Source: Phlebotomus papatasi (lineage: Eukaryota > Arthropoda > Insecta > Diptera > Psychodidae). Taken from it: a stretch of DNA of 64,000 nucleotides. Positions 36,042 through 47,500 of this stretch are shown one piece after another. Each line of letters starts with the position of its first letter. Position 1 is the stretch's first letter. The notes beneath the pieces are model-generated. The model ran no database searches and had not been told where the DNA came from. It worked only from the letters and a program-made list of their open reading frames with translations. The stretch is taken from the NCBI RefSeq assembly GCF_024763615.1, contig NC_077224.1, forward strand, positions 71,806,712 through 71,870,711. Direction: 5' to 3'. Made by a program: the position numbers and the translations under genes.

Positions 36042-38012
36042 ATGTAACTCCGACGATTGCAAAACTCGGATGCCGCGACCGATTTAACTCGGATACATCC
36101 ACTTAAAATATAATTTATATTTTTATTTCTGTAATTAATTACTGAAGTATCATAATATAACTATTCTACTTTAAGAAAAACCAAAAATTATATTTTTATC
36201 GGTTTAATAAGTGGGTACAAGAAATATTTTTTTAAGCTCGGGTCAGCTGGGTTGTGTACTAAAAATTTAATTTCTGAGAAAATTTTGCTGTTGACAGCTC
36301 GTCGCTGGAAAAAGTTTAGTGTTTTTTCTATATAATAAAACATTATTTGCAATCAAAATTATCAATAAAAGTTAGTGTAGTTATTGATCTACAAGGTGAG
36401 TAAGAGTTTATTGATAATATATTAATAATTCATACAGAAATAAGTGATTTTTGTGAATGTTTACATTTCTATGCATGTCGGATGCGGTGAAAGTCAATGT
36501 TTTGGTTCAGAATTTGCATTGTTCAGGACTCTTTTTCTGTTTCAGATGCCAAAGGGAACAAAAGAAAAGACCTATAAGGACAAGCCCTACTCTAAGGAAG
36601 GTATTAGGAATGCCTTGCAGTGTGTACGAGATGGTTCTACCATAGCATATGCATCCAAAACATTTAATGTCCCAAGAACAACACTGCACAACAAATTGAC
36701 CGGCAAATACCCAGGGGAGTGCCCAAATGCAATGGCAGGCCAACAATTCTTTCAAAAGAACAGGAAAAAGAACTTGTCAAATGGATCCTGGGATGTGCGG
36801 ATGGCTGGCATTACATCGGGAAGGAACAAGTTCTGGACAGCGTTAAACTCATCTGTGAGGTCTACAAAATTCCAAACCATTTTACAGCTGGAAGACCCGG
36901 AGACGTTTAGTTCAGGAATTTTCTTAAACGTCATCCAGAGCTCAGCATGCGCAAGCCAAAATCCTTCTCATTGGAAAGAGCTACTGTTACTGCTGAAGAC
37001 CTCACGGAATGGTTTCAGAATTGTCTTGGATATTTCACAGAACACAACCTTCTGAGCATTTCACCAGACCGTGTTTTTAATTGCGACGAAAGTGCCTTCT
37101 TTTTGACACCGGAAGATGGAAATGTCCTGTCCAGGAGAGGTTCACGTGTAGTTCCATCTCTTAAAAATTCAGGACCGAAGCAATGTATCACAGTACTCTT
37201 CATGGTGTCAGCTACTGGCGAACTTGCTCCTCCAATGGCTGTTCATAAAACTGACATTACTCCAAAATTGCCATTCACAACGCAGAAGGATGGAAAATGG
37301 GAACGTCACCACAGAGTAGCTGGATGGATGGGCCACTTTTCTATGCTGGTCTTTATTTCCCGAAAATTGTTTTCCAACATTCAGAGGAGTCCATTATCAA
37401 TAACCAGCACGATCAGGCCACCGACAATAATCCTTCAAATGATCCAGTCATCCCTGGAAACCAACTCTCTGCAACTTCTGAGACTCAACCGATCTTCGAC
37501 ACACTAAAACAATGCTATTTCTGGCCAGGAGAAATTCCAAAACGTCGTCAGAAGAAGAGGGTCAAAGCCAGCAATGTCAAACACCAGTATATTGTATCTT
37601 CCGAGGAAATTATCGCGGGACAGGAGGAAAAATTGAGGCAGGATTTACAAAAAAAGAAAGAAATTGCTGAACGGAAGTTGACCAGAGAGAGGAACAAAAA
37701 AATAAGGGCAGAAGAAAAGGAGATAAAACTAAAGGAGAAAAACATGGTAAAGGAAAAGGCTCAAATGCCAATTGAAGCTGAAAAGAAAAAACGTGGGAGG
37801 AAGTCAGCCAAGAAAACCGAGGAAAAATCAAAGAATTGAGTGCAATCTTAAAATAAATAAAAATATATATAATTAAATAATAAATTAATGAAATGAATTG
37901 ATGGAATAAAACTCTAAAAAAATGTTTTTGAAATAATATCTTCTCATTTTTATGCATTAAACTTTTCCTTAAAATGAGCATCCGAGTTTGATCGAATTCA
38001 ACGGAGTTACAT
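36042..38012 (+). mobile_element. Pogo-class DNA transposon, degenerate
   Basis: Bounded by subterminal inverted repeats: ATGTAACTCCG then AAAACTCGGATGC at 36042-36073, mirrored by GCATCCGAGTTTGATC then CGGAGTTACAT at 37978-38012. The left side has a second CGATTTAACTCGGAT word. It encloses a broken transposase frame (36546-37839). Exact termini and the TA target are not clear, so the limits are approximate within ~15 bp. Confidence 0.8.
36546..37839 (+). pseudogene. Broken pogo-type transposase
   Basis: The start MPKGTKEKTYKDKPYSKEG is followed by a Psq-type helix-turn-helix with AYASKTFNVPRTTLHNKLTG, the usual DNA-binding domain of pogo/Tigger/jerky transposases. A frame change lies near 36716, an in-frame TAG at 36908-36910, and a second frame change near 37290. 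The catalytic core shows the first acid in VFNCDESAF. The region expected to hold the second and third acids is missing: the frame jumps from a WMDGPLFY-like stretch straight to the basic, lysine-rich C-terminal tail (EIPKRRQKKRVKASNVKHQY and onward). It cannot make an active enzyme. It derives from DNA-transposon mobility, not host function. Confidence 0.88.
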
Positions 38013-39615
38013 AAAAGCGACGCAGTAACATTCTTGCGCATATATTAATATTATCGTAATTTTATTAATTTTCATCAATATTATTGCTAAAATTCTATTT
38101 CTATTATGATTCTAAATTAAACAAAGAATAATTCTATTGATTTGGAATGGCGAAAAAAATATTTCATCAGTCCAAAAACAAGCATTAAAGTCGCACTCTA
38201 TGAAAAGTATCCGGATTACCTCTCTTTACTATACAGTAGACTCTCTCAAATGGGCATTTGGGGCGAAATGTCATCTGGTTTATCGATAAATTTGGGCGTC
38301 AAAGCCTTTGTAAATTCCACAAAAAACGCTCAATTATAAAGAATCATTTCAGTATTTCGGGATATTTTACCAAGGAAACATAATTATTTTTCTACAATTT
38401 CTATTAGAATTATACAGAATTCCTGCGTTTAATCGACTTACGGCACTATTTCATCCTATTAAGGGGTTAAGTAGGTCAAGATGACTGATAAAAACCTGAT
38501 AATTTCTCGAATTTTTTTCAGCACAATAAAAAAATTTAATTCATGCTCTTAGGCATTTAAAAGTACAGGATTTAAACTATATTTTCTCAAATTTTCTTTT
38601 AAAAATTTTACAAATCCACTATTGAAACCTATTTTGGTTTTTTTCCCCTTTTTTTCAAAAAAGCATACTTTTCGGTGTAAAAGATTTATTGGAACTGGTT
38701 CATTTGAAATCCAAAAACTAGCTATTTCCTGTGAAATGATGAGTTAAACTAAACCTTGATCGAAGGTTCTTATGTTTACTTGATCACGACTTAATTTACA
38801 AGACAAAACTTGGTGTAAAATAAGTGAAAAATCAAATTTCAGTTTTTTAATAAATCCTTCGTTCAAGGACTAGTTTAACTCATCAGCTAACAGGAAACAT
38901 TTTGTTTTTGTATGTCTAATGAATCTACTTCAAGTAGTCCTGACTATTACAAAGAAAGTTTTTTTTTCCAAAATGGTGTCCGGAAACCAAATTCGAACGG
39001 CTGAATTTTTAAAATTTTGAAATGAACATTTCAGAAAAAATAGTTTAAATGTTTTATTTATATAAGTATCTATGCCTAAAAGCTTGAATTACATAATTTT
39101 TTTTGTTGTGTTGAAAAAATAGAGAAAAATGTATAACAACTATTTCTTGCAGTACTGAAAATATCGTATTTCAGTCCGAAAAAAAAACAATGTTAAAAAT
39201 GAGTTTGAAAAAATCATAGTAATTACGAAATACCATATTCATTGGAAATTGTTCCCAAACCATAACCTTGCTACATTCCCAACAATTGGTCCTTCGAGCC
39301 GGATTGGAATTTAAGAAGTGGGTGCAAGCACCAGGAGGAAGAAATGTTAAGAATGATTTTCAAAAATCATAGTAATTATGAAATAAAATATTCATTCAAA
39401 ATTGTTCAACCCGAATGGAAGCAATTTTTTACTAAGATCTGCCAACTGACTAAACCAAACCAATTATAACCTTGCTACGTCCCCAACAACAATATTTCGG
39501 GGAAGTTTCTTCTTTCTTTTACTTGAAGCAATAAAGCTTAAGGACATCATTTCCTAGAAACATATTACCCATCTAGAGGCGCAGTAAAGGGGTAGCTCGG
39601 GTAACTCATATTGAG
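38013..39615. other. Intergenic with a truncated CAGTAGACTCTC MITE
   Basis: No gene recognised. At 38232-38345 lies a one-ended copy of the 19782-20015 MITE (CAGTAGACTCTCTCAAATGG, then GTCAAAGCCTTTGTAAATTC). The near-repeated phrases ATCATAGTAATTACGAAAT (39216) and ATCATAGTAATTATGAAAT (39366) and two ACCTTGCTACRTYCCCAACAA words (39265, 39470) indicate a ~150-200 bp duplication. Confidence 0.6.
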
Positions 39616-39885
39616 AAATCCTTGTCAATTGTTCGAGAAACCCAATTTCTGCATCGCGAAACCCAAGAAACACAATTTTTGTATCACGAAACTCGAGAAA
39701 CCCACTCTTTCTATCGCGAAACCCGACAAACCCAATTTCTGCATCGTGAACCCCGAGAAACCCAATTTCTGCATCGTAAAACCCGAGAAACTCACTCTTT
39801 GCATCGCGAACCCCGAGAAACTCATTCTTTGCACCGTGAAACCAAATTCTTGCATCGCGAAACCTGAGAAACGAGAAACCCTTGT
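39616..39885. repeat. 30-bp tandem array (CGAAACCCGAGAAACCCAAT)
   Basis: About nine 30-bp units of the form CGAAACCCGAGAAACCCAAT plus TTCTGCATCG, with variation mainly of C/T type and CACTCTTT for CAATTTCT. The period is a multiple of three, so frames stay open on both strands and give ten-residue repeats, but nothing marks them as coding. Higher GC than the surroundings. Confidence 0.9.
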
Positions 39886-40969
39886 CAGAAAAAATGGGAA
39901 TGAGCCCTTGGGCGAAACGGTAAAAGATACGATCTTCCGATCTTCGGAGGATACCTCCCCCCATAAGTCGACCATAGGACCATTATTATGTTTTTTATTC
40001 TTCCGTCATCTCCCTCCATCCCCTTCAAAACCATGTTTTTTCGGTTTGTCTTAAAAACGATTTCTTTTATTTTTGGATATGTTTTAGAGATTGTCCAGGT
40101 GAACATTTCGTCCAAATATATTTACTTAAGACTGATCTAAAAAAAATCGTCATCTCGAATTCTTGAAAGCCAATGTTTAACCGGTTTTGAAATCTGTAAT
40201 GAATCCGTTAAATATCTAAGAATGATTTATCTTTCTCGTGTTTACATTTTTTGTCATGCCAGAACATTCTAAATGATTTCTTTACAAATTTTTGATTTTG
40301 AAAGGCTGTTGTGTTTTATTAAGCAATTTGATCTCTAGTAGATCGGTAAGCACCAAAAGGACATGCAAAAAACTAATTCCCGGAGTGCTCTATCTCGTGA
40401 GTTCCGGAAAGCTGGGACGCTTTGCCATCTCTTTTTTCTTGAAAATCAATTTCCGATACCTTCGCAACTCTTCTAAAGTAGTTGGTAGTAACATTTTTCA
40501 TTTTAAAATGATAAATATTTATTGAAAAATATAGTCTTCTGTAGATTTTTTTTAACGGTAAACTGAGAAAGAAAATTATAAGAATTGCAATCTATATTTT
40601 TTCTCAATATTTACTCACCTGACTAAGAATTTAATAACTTGTGCAAAAAAAAATTTAAAGAGAGTTACTAATTTTTTCTGAATTCTCTAAGGTATATTTT
40701 TAATTTTTCATTTTTTTATTGTTTTTTTTTCTAAATTTTTATATTTTTTGAATCGATTTCTAAAATGTTCAGGGCGAGTTTTATTTAAAATATTACCAAA
40801 AGAACTTTTAGTTCATCAAAAATGATTTTTTTTTCTAAGTAATCATACTCAGAAAAATCGTTATCTATAATCCTTGTAAAATTATCAACTCTGATATCCG
40901 TAGAAGTTTCTTGATCCCAACAAACATTCACATAACAACGAGAAAGAAAAGCCTTTCCCAAGGCAAGAA
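39886..40969. promoter_or_regulatory. Upstream region of the ARL2BP gene
   Basis: No exon recognised. T-rich tracts fill 40530-40780. The last ~150 bp before 40970 probably carry the 5' UTR and promoter of the ARL2BP gene. No motif is claimed. Confidence 0.35.
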
Positions 40970-41455
40970 ATGTCTTCATCCTCCGAATTTGAAGACTATT
41001 TCGACACAGTTATCGGTCACATTGAAGATTTTGTGATAAGCGACGAGTTTAAGGTAAGAACCTTGAATATTTCACCAGAAATCACCTAAAAAATCGCATT
41101 TTTGTAGAAATTGGTGCAGAACTTTATGCAGACCTACTACCAGGAATTCGATGAATGCGAAGAGAATAAAATCGAATACACGGAGATTTTCAATCAGTAC
41201 ACAACAGCCATCGAGGGCTACATTGTCGAGAACCTGGAGAAGAGAATGAACAACTTCGACATGGAGAGATTCAGCGAAGAATTGTGTCGAAGGAAAACGC
41301 AATTGGACGGAGAAATCTTTGAGCTACTCTTCTCCCTGACTGACTTCCTGGCCTTCAAGGAGCTCATTCTGGACTACAAACTCTACAAGGAGCGTCACCT
41401 AAGTGACCTAGATTCTGGCATTCAAATCAATCGTATCTCGACTTCAATTCTTTAA
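40970..41455 (+). CDS. ARL2BP: ARL2-binding protein (BART domain)
   Basis: Two exons, 40970-41053 and 41108-41455, with a 54-bp intron (GTAAGA...TTGTAG), give 143 residues. The whole protein is a BART domain: EFEDYFDTVIGHIEDFVISD at the start, NFMQTYYQEFDECEENKIEY in the middle with the EENK.EYT.IF signature, and LLFSLTDFLAFKELILDYK near the end, all in the order and spacing of ARL2BP (163 residues in human). ARL2BP binds the GTP forms of ARL2 and ARL3 and acts at centrosome/cilium base and mitochondria; this role is inferred from the family. The C-terminus is shorter than in vertebrates. The gene ends 75 bp from the stop codon of Nup93, which converges from the other strand. An AATAAA lies at ~41486-41491. 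Confidence 0.93.
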
Positions 41456-41530
41456 TATTTCGGCCTTCCACAATTCAAAAAAAAAATAAAGAACAAAAAC
41501 TAAATATAAAAATTTAAAAAAAAATCTACC

Positions 41531-44500
41531 TTAATGCATAAGAATTTCCGTCTGGACGAGTTGGTTGTTCGTGTCGCCGGGCATTCGGTAGGGAATCGTC
41601 GCTCCCATGCTCGTGAGGGCTTTGGCATGCTCCCGGAGTCTGGTCAGTGGATTTTCACCAAGAGGAGTCTGGGAACCCTTACCTTTAATGGCTCTGTACT
41701 GAGAGTACAGGATGTCCATTGTGGCCAGAAGGATGTCCGGAAAGACTTTGCAGACTTCCACTCGCAAGCTAAAAATGTAATTTAGAAATATTTCTTCATG
41801 AACTAAAACTCCAAATCTCTCATTAATTTATGGAAAATGTAAGGTTATGTGTACACATAACCTAAATAACATAAATAATTAAATAAATAATCTAAATAAA
41901 TAAATAATAAATAGACCTGGAAACCATCTGCGGCTTTTTTAAGGGTTAAGCTGAAAAAAGGTTTTATGAATTTTGTAGGTTATGTACGTTAAAAATTTTA
42001 TATAACGGACTTGTACGTTGATACGAAATGTTTTAGGTTATTTTTCTACACAGAGCGTCAATCAGAACATGTCTTTTCCAACTCCCAATTCGAACCAGAG
42101 CAGGCAGAATCCCTAAGTTCATCCCAAAGTTCATTGAAGAATCCCTAAGTCCATGCAGACTTAGGTTATGTAAAACCTAACCTAGAAATTTACAACATGT
42201 TTTCTGTGTCAAAATATCTTGACTTAATTCTTTTTTAAATAATAATCTTCCCATTTTGTCCACAAAAAACTGATTTGAGGGGATTTTTTTTCATATCATT
42301 TATTAAAAATCCAACTACAAGGTTCTTTACAAGAAATTTGAAATGAAAGAGATACTTAGGGACTCCTTATAGCAATGAAATTAACTCGGATAATACTAAA
42401 GAAAGTATAGAAAGTATAGAAAATGTAAAATCGAATGGAAGAAAATTATTGGTATATTGAAGAAAAAAAAAAAAGAAGTATAAATCTCATAGGTTGAAGG
42501 TTATTTTAATTTCTAATGTTCCGAAATATATCAAGAGGAACATAACCTCTTACTAACCTTACATAACCTTTACTTGAAGAGTCTGTAGATGAGGACTATT
42601 TGGTAGTTAACATTTAAAATAAATATTGTCGTTTGTTGTATTTATAAGAAAAAAACGTGGACATTGAACTTTAAAATTTTCTGTCCGCAAACATTATTTT
42701 TAGGTTAAACCGTTCATAACCTCAAATTGTAGAATAACCTCTTTAAGAAGAGTAACAAAAAAGTAGCGGTAATAGAAGAGCCTTCGTCAGAGTCTTGTTT
42801 GTGTGTCTCACAAATTGTTTTTTTTACCAGTTTGAAACTTAAAAAAAACGGTTAAGCGATTTCAATAAGGGTTATTGAGGTTAGAGTTAGGCTTTAAGAA
42901 TATATATAAATTATTTATTGTGCAATAGGCAATTTTTTCACACTGCAATTTCACATTAAAATTTTTCAAATTCTCTACTTCTCTTTTTACTTTTCTGTTT
43001 CTATTTTGATTTCTCTCTTTTCGAATTTTATTGGAAAACAGATTTGTGATCGGTAGGGTAAGTCGGTAAAGCTATGTCTACATTTATATTCATTTCAAAA
43101 TGTATTAAGAATGATTTTAAAGTAAATAAAGACGATAAAATTTCTACAAGGTTCTAATCAACACTCCTTAAGTAGAAGGAATGAAAAAAAATCAATTTCT
43201 ATTAAAGATATTACCTTTCAAATTTGACACTTTGGCGCTTGCATGCAACTATGCGAAATTTGGCACACTTACCCTATTTCATTAAAAATAATCAATAAAA
43301 AATTCACTTGATCAATAAGTAAAAAAATGCTAAGAAATTAGTTCTCGCGAGCAAGTGTTGAAATCGTTGCAAAGGCTTATAAATTGTAATCATAGATCAG
43401 TGAAAATTTCAGTTTTCAAATGTACCAGCCTATATTTGAGGTTATGTTATAAGAAAAATTGCTTGCTTGATATAAATGGTTAATAGCTTCAAACTCAAAC
43501 CATTAAGTGCATTAGACTAGACAAAAACAGACTGAATTTCAACTCATTTAGAAAATGTGCATCGGAATAATAAAAATCACATCTTACAATATTTGAGGTT
43601 ATGTTTACTTAAAAATATAACACTACTCGTAATTTTAATTGATAATAACGTTAGAAAGCATTGCATTTCTAGGGAAATCAATTATTTCCATCAGATTTAA
43701 ATCTTCACGAAAAAATAAACAAAATATTTTCATTTAAACACAAATTTCTTTGAGGTTATGGTTACCAAAAAAAAAAATCAATTTAACGATCATAAAGTGT
43801 TTCGAAATAAATTTAACCAATTTAAAAGCTTCAAGATTATTTGTTAACATTCAATTAATATTGAAATATTCAAGTTCAAAAGAATTTCTGAATTCCTTTG
43901 AAAGAAATCTAAAGAGTTTTTTATCATAGGTTAGGTATCAAATCACGTTTTCGGTAGCATCAAGCTTATCAACTATCTAAAGCTAAATAAAAATAATTTA
44001 ATTCATAAAAATAGGGAGACATAATAACTCCTTATGCTGTTATTTGCCTAGAACCTTGTTTGAAGTTGTGAGGTTATGTTGATTTTAACCTCAAAGTAGT
44101 TAAAAATATTCATTTTTTTGGAATGAAAAAAAAATCTTTCCATCAGATTTTGATCTTGACAAAAAAAATAATAACCGGGCCATTATTAAAATCTTTGAGG
44201 TAATAATTGAAAAAAAAAAAAATTAATTTAATAACCGCAAAGCTCTTCGCGATAAATTTAGCCAATTTACCTGTTTTAAGAAATGTATTAACAATGAATT
44301 AATATCGAAATATTCAAGATGATTCCTGTCTTACTTTGAGTAAAATCCAACATTTTTTTTATAGGTTATGTATTAAGTCAAGTTTTCGGTAAAATCAAGC
44401 TTATCAACTATCTAAACCCAAATATAAATAATTAAATCCATAAATAAGACGGTGGCAGCCAAAATCCCAAAAGCCAAAATCCTGAACGCCAAAATCCCGA

Positions 44501-47500
44501 AAAGGCCAAAATCTCGAAAGCCAAAATCCCGAAAGCCAAAATCCCGAATGTTCAAAATCCTGATAGGGATGAAATTATATGGAGGAAAATGTATAGAATA
44601 ATTTCCCAAGACACAGAAGATTTCCCTTTGCCTCCAGCAAGCTCGAGTACAATCGTGGGAGTAGCTGTGACACTTTTAAGAATTCGGGATTTTGGCTTTC
44701 GGGATTTTGGCGTTCGGGATTTTGACCGGGACCCAAACAAGAGTATAATTTTCTTTGTGGTTTATTTGTCTTGATCTAGAACGTTGTTTGGAATTGTGAG
44801 GTTATATTGACTTTAACCTCAAAGAAAATATACAAATATTTTTGGTTTATTTGACTTTAAAAAAAAAACGAGAAAATAAAATAAATGGAGTGGAAGATTC
44901 TCACAAATTCTACTATCACCGAGAGGCAATTTTTTAATTAGTTCATTAAAGAGCTAGATTTTTCTGTTTGTTAAAAATTTTGACACAACCCCAATTTTTG
45001 TTTTAAAATTTGAGGTTATGCGAAACTTATAAAAGAAATTTGCTTCATATATTTGAAAGCTTTTTCACAAAATTAATTTAAGAAAAATACAGAAACACTT
45101 TGAATAGCCAGAATTCCTTAGCTTTTTGACCTTACAATTTAGTTTATTGAAAATTTAATTACGTTCAGTTGTTTTATTTTTAATTTAATTGTCGCGACTA
45201 AATTATTGATTTAAAATATCATATATTCTCTAATAAATTGGCTCATTTCGTGTTTTTTTTTTAAATAAATAATTGAGGTTAGCATCTAAAATATTTTCTT
45301 CATAAAAAACCTAAAGAAAATAAAATCTGAAATTTATTTCAAAATCTTTACGTCTCAATTAATAAGGTACAGTTTGTTTTTTTTTTCATTTTTAAGTGAT
45401 TTTTTAAGGTTATGTTCAGCATAACCTCACAATGCAATAAATATCAATATATCTTGAAATTTTGTAAGAGAAAATGCAGAAAAAATTTCATACTAAATTT
45501 TTATTATTCGAAAAAATGCTTGTTTTTGAGGTTAGAACAAACACAACCTCATTTTTTTCTGGAAATTAGGTTTTTTCAGGAAACGCGCCTAAATTATTGA
45601 TGAAAAATATCATATATTCTCTAATAAATTGGCTCATTTAGTGTTTTTTGTTTCAATTAATAAATAATTGAGGTTAGCATCTATTTTTTTTTTCATAAAA
45701 AACCTAAAGAAAATGAAATCTAAAATTTATTTCAAAATCTTTATCTCTCAATTGATAAGGTACAGTTTGGAAAATTCCTTAGGTGCTTTTTCCATTTTTA
45801 AGTAATTTTTCAAGGTTATGTTCAGCATAACCTCACATCGCAATAAATCTCAATATATCTTGAAAAATTGTAAGAGAAAATGCAGAAAAAATTTCATACT
45901 AAATTTTTATTATTCAAAAAAATGCTTGTTTTTTTTTAGGTTAGAACAAACATAACCTTGTTTTTTTCTGGAAATTAGTTTTTTTCAGGGGACGCTACTA
46001 AATTATTAATTTAAAATATCATATATTCTCTAATAAATTGGATCATTTCGTGTTTTTTTTTAATAAATAAATAATTGAGGTTAGCATCTAAATTTTTTTT
46101 TTCATAAAAACCCTGAAGAAAATAAAATCTTAAATTTATTTGAAAATCTTTATATTTCAATTGATTAGGTACAGTTTGGAAAATTCCTTAGGTTTTTTTT
46201 CATTTTTAAGTGATTTTTTCAGGTTATGTTCAACATCACCTCATTTTGCAATAGATCTATCTCAATGTATCATGAAATTTCGTGAGAAAAAATCTATTAT
46301 CACCTTGGTTTTTTGAGGTTAGAACAAACATAACCTTGTTTTTTCTGAAAATTAGAAGTTTTTTCAGGTTATGTCAAAGCTAAAGACAGTTTTTACAAAG
46401 CAACGCTTAGTATTAGTAGAGCACTGAAATTTTTCATTTTTAATAAAAAACAATAAAAAAAATATTTTTTTTAGGTTATGTTGAAGGTTAGGAGGTTATC
46501 AAGGGTCAAAAAGGTCAAAAAGAGATTTTCGTGCACAAGATTTAATTTTCCAGGGTCAAATTAATAAAAATCTACTTACTCTTTGAAGTTCCTGAGACAA
46601 TTGTCGAGGTCAGCCATTGTGAATGGAACCAGGTTGATCTTGGCCAGAGTCTCCAGCGCCATCTGGTGCTTTTTCTCGTGGAACTCATCAAAGAATTTGA
46701 GCAGATCGTAGAGAATGATGAATGTTGCAACAGTCTTGGGATCACACTTGATCTCATCGATGTCATATCGATCCTTGATATCCCTGGCAATCACCTGGAT
46801 CCTCTCCCTAACCGATCCCCTCTTCCCTGGCTGATTGACCACCTGACTCAGGAGGACCGAGGTGTAATTGAGAACTTGTTCGTGATTCTCTGCCAAATCG
46901 TACATTTTGATGGCATTCTCGAAGATTCCCTTCTTCACTAGTTCATCAGCCACCATTTGGCATGCAGCCTTGGGATCCACCTGAACCGATTCAAACTGAT
47001 CGATTAGACCTCTGGATCGGATTCCATTGACCTGGATTTTTCCAAAGATCAAATCATATTCTCCGCACTCCATGGCCAAATCCGTAACGCTGAGCAGGAA
47101 GAGATTCCTGCCGTCACTATCGTGGAGATTCCGGAGGAAGAAGAAGTACTGAATGGCTTCGGCTGGATCGGTAATCTCGAACTTCTTCACATAGAGCATC
47201 ACGAGACGTGCGAGATTGAGCCTTCGCATGGGAACCGGATCTTCAGGATCGACTGAGAGGAGTGGCTGCCGGACATCATGGGAACCTCCAAGCATTCCCA
47301 ATTCACTAAGAGCCAGAGCTATGTGAACAGCATGGGGCCGGAATCGGTCGAAACGAGACAAAAACTCAATGGCAACTTCGAATTGTCCAGTCAAAGCCAG
47401 AACCTGGAAATAGAGATGTGGCTGATCCTGGGCATTGAAGTGCTTCTCGCCATATTGCTCGAGGATCATCGTCTGAAGTCCCGAATACGTTAGAATCTCC

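Noticed and set aside
39554..40054. Overlapping open frames up to 147 codons on both strands
   Set aside because: They come from the 30-bp array, which keeps frames open in both directions.
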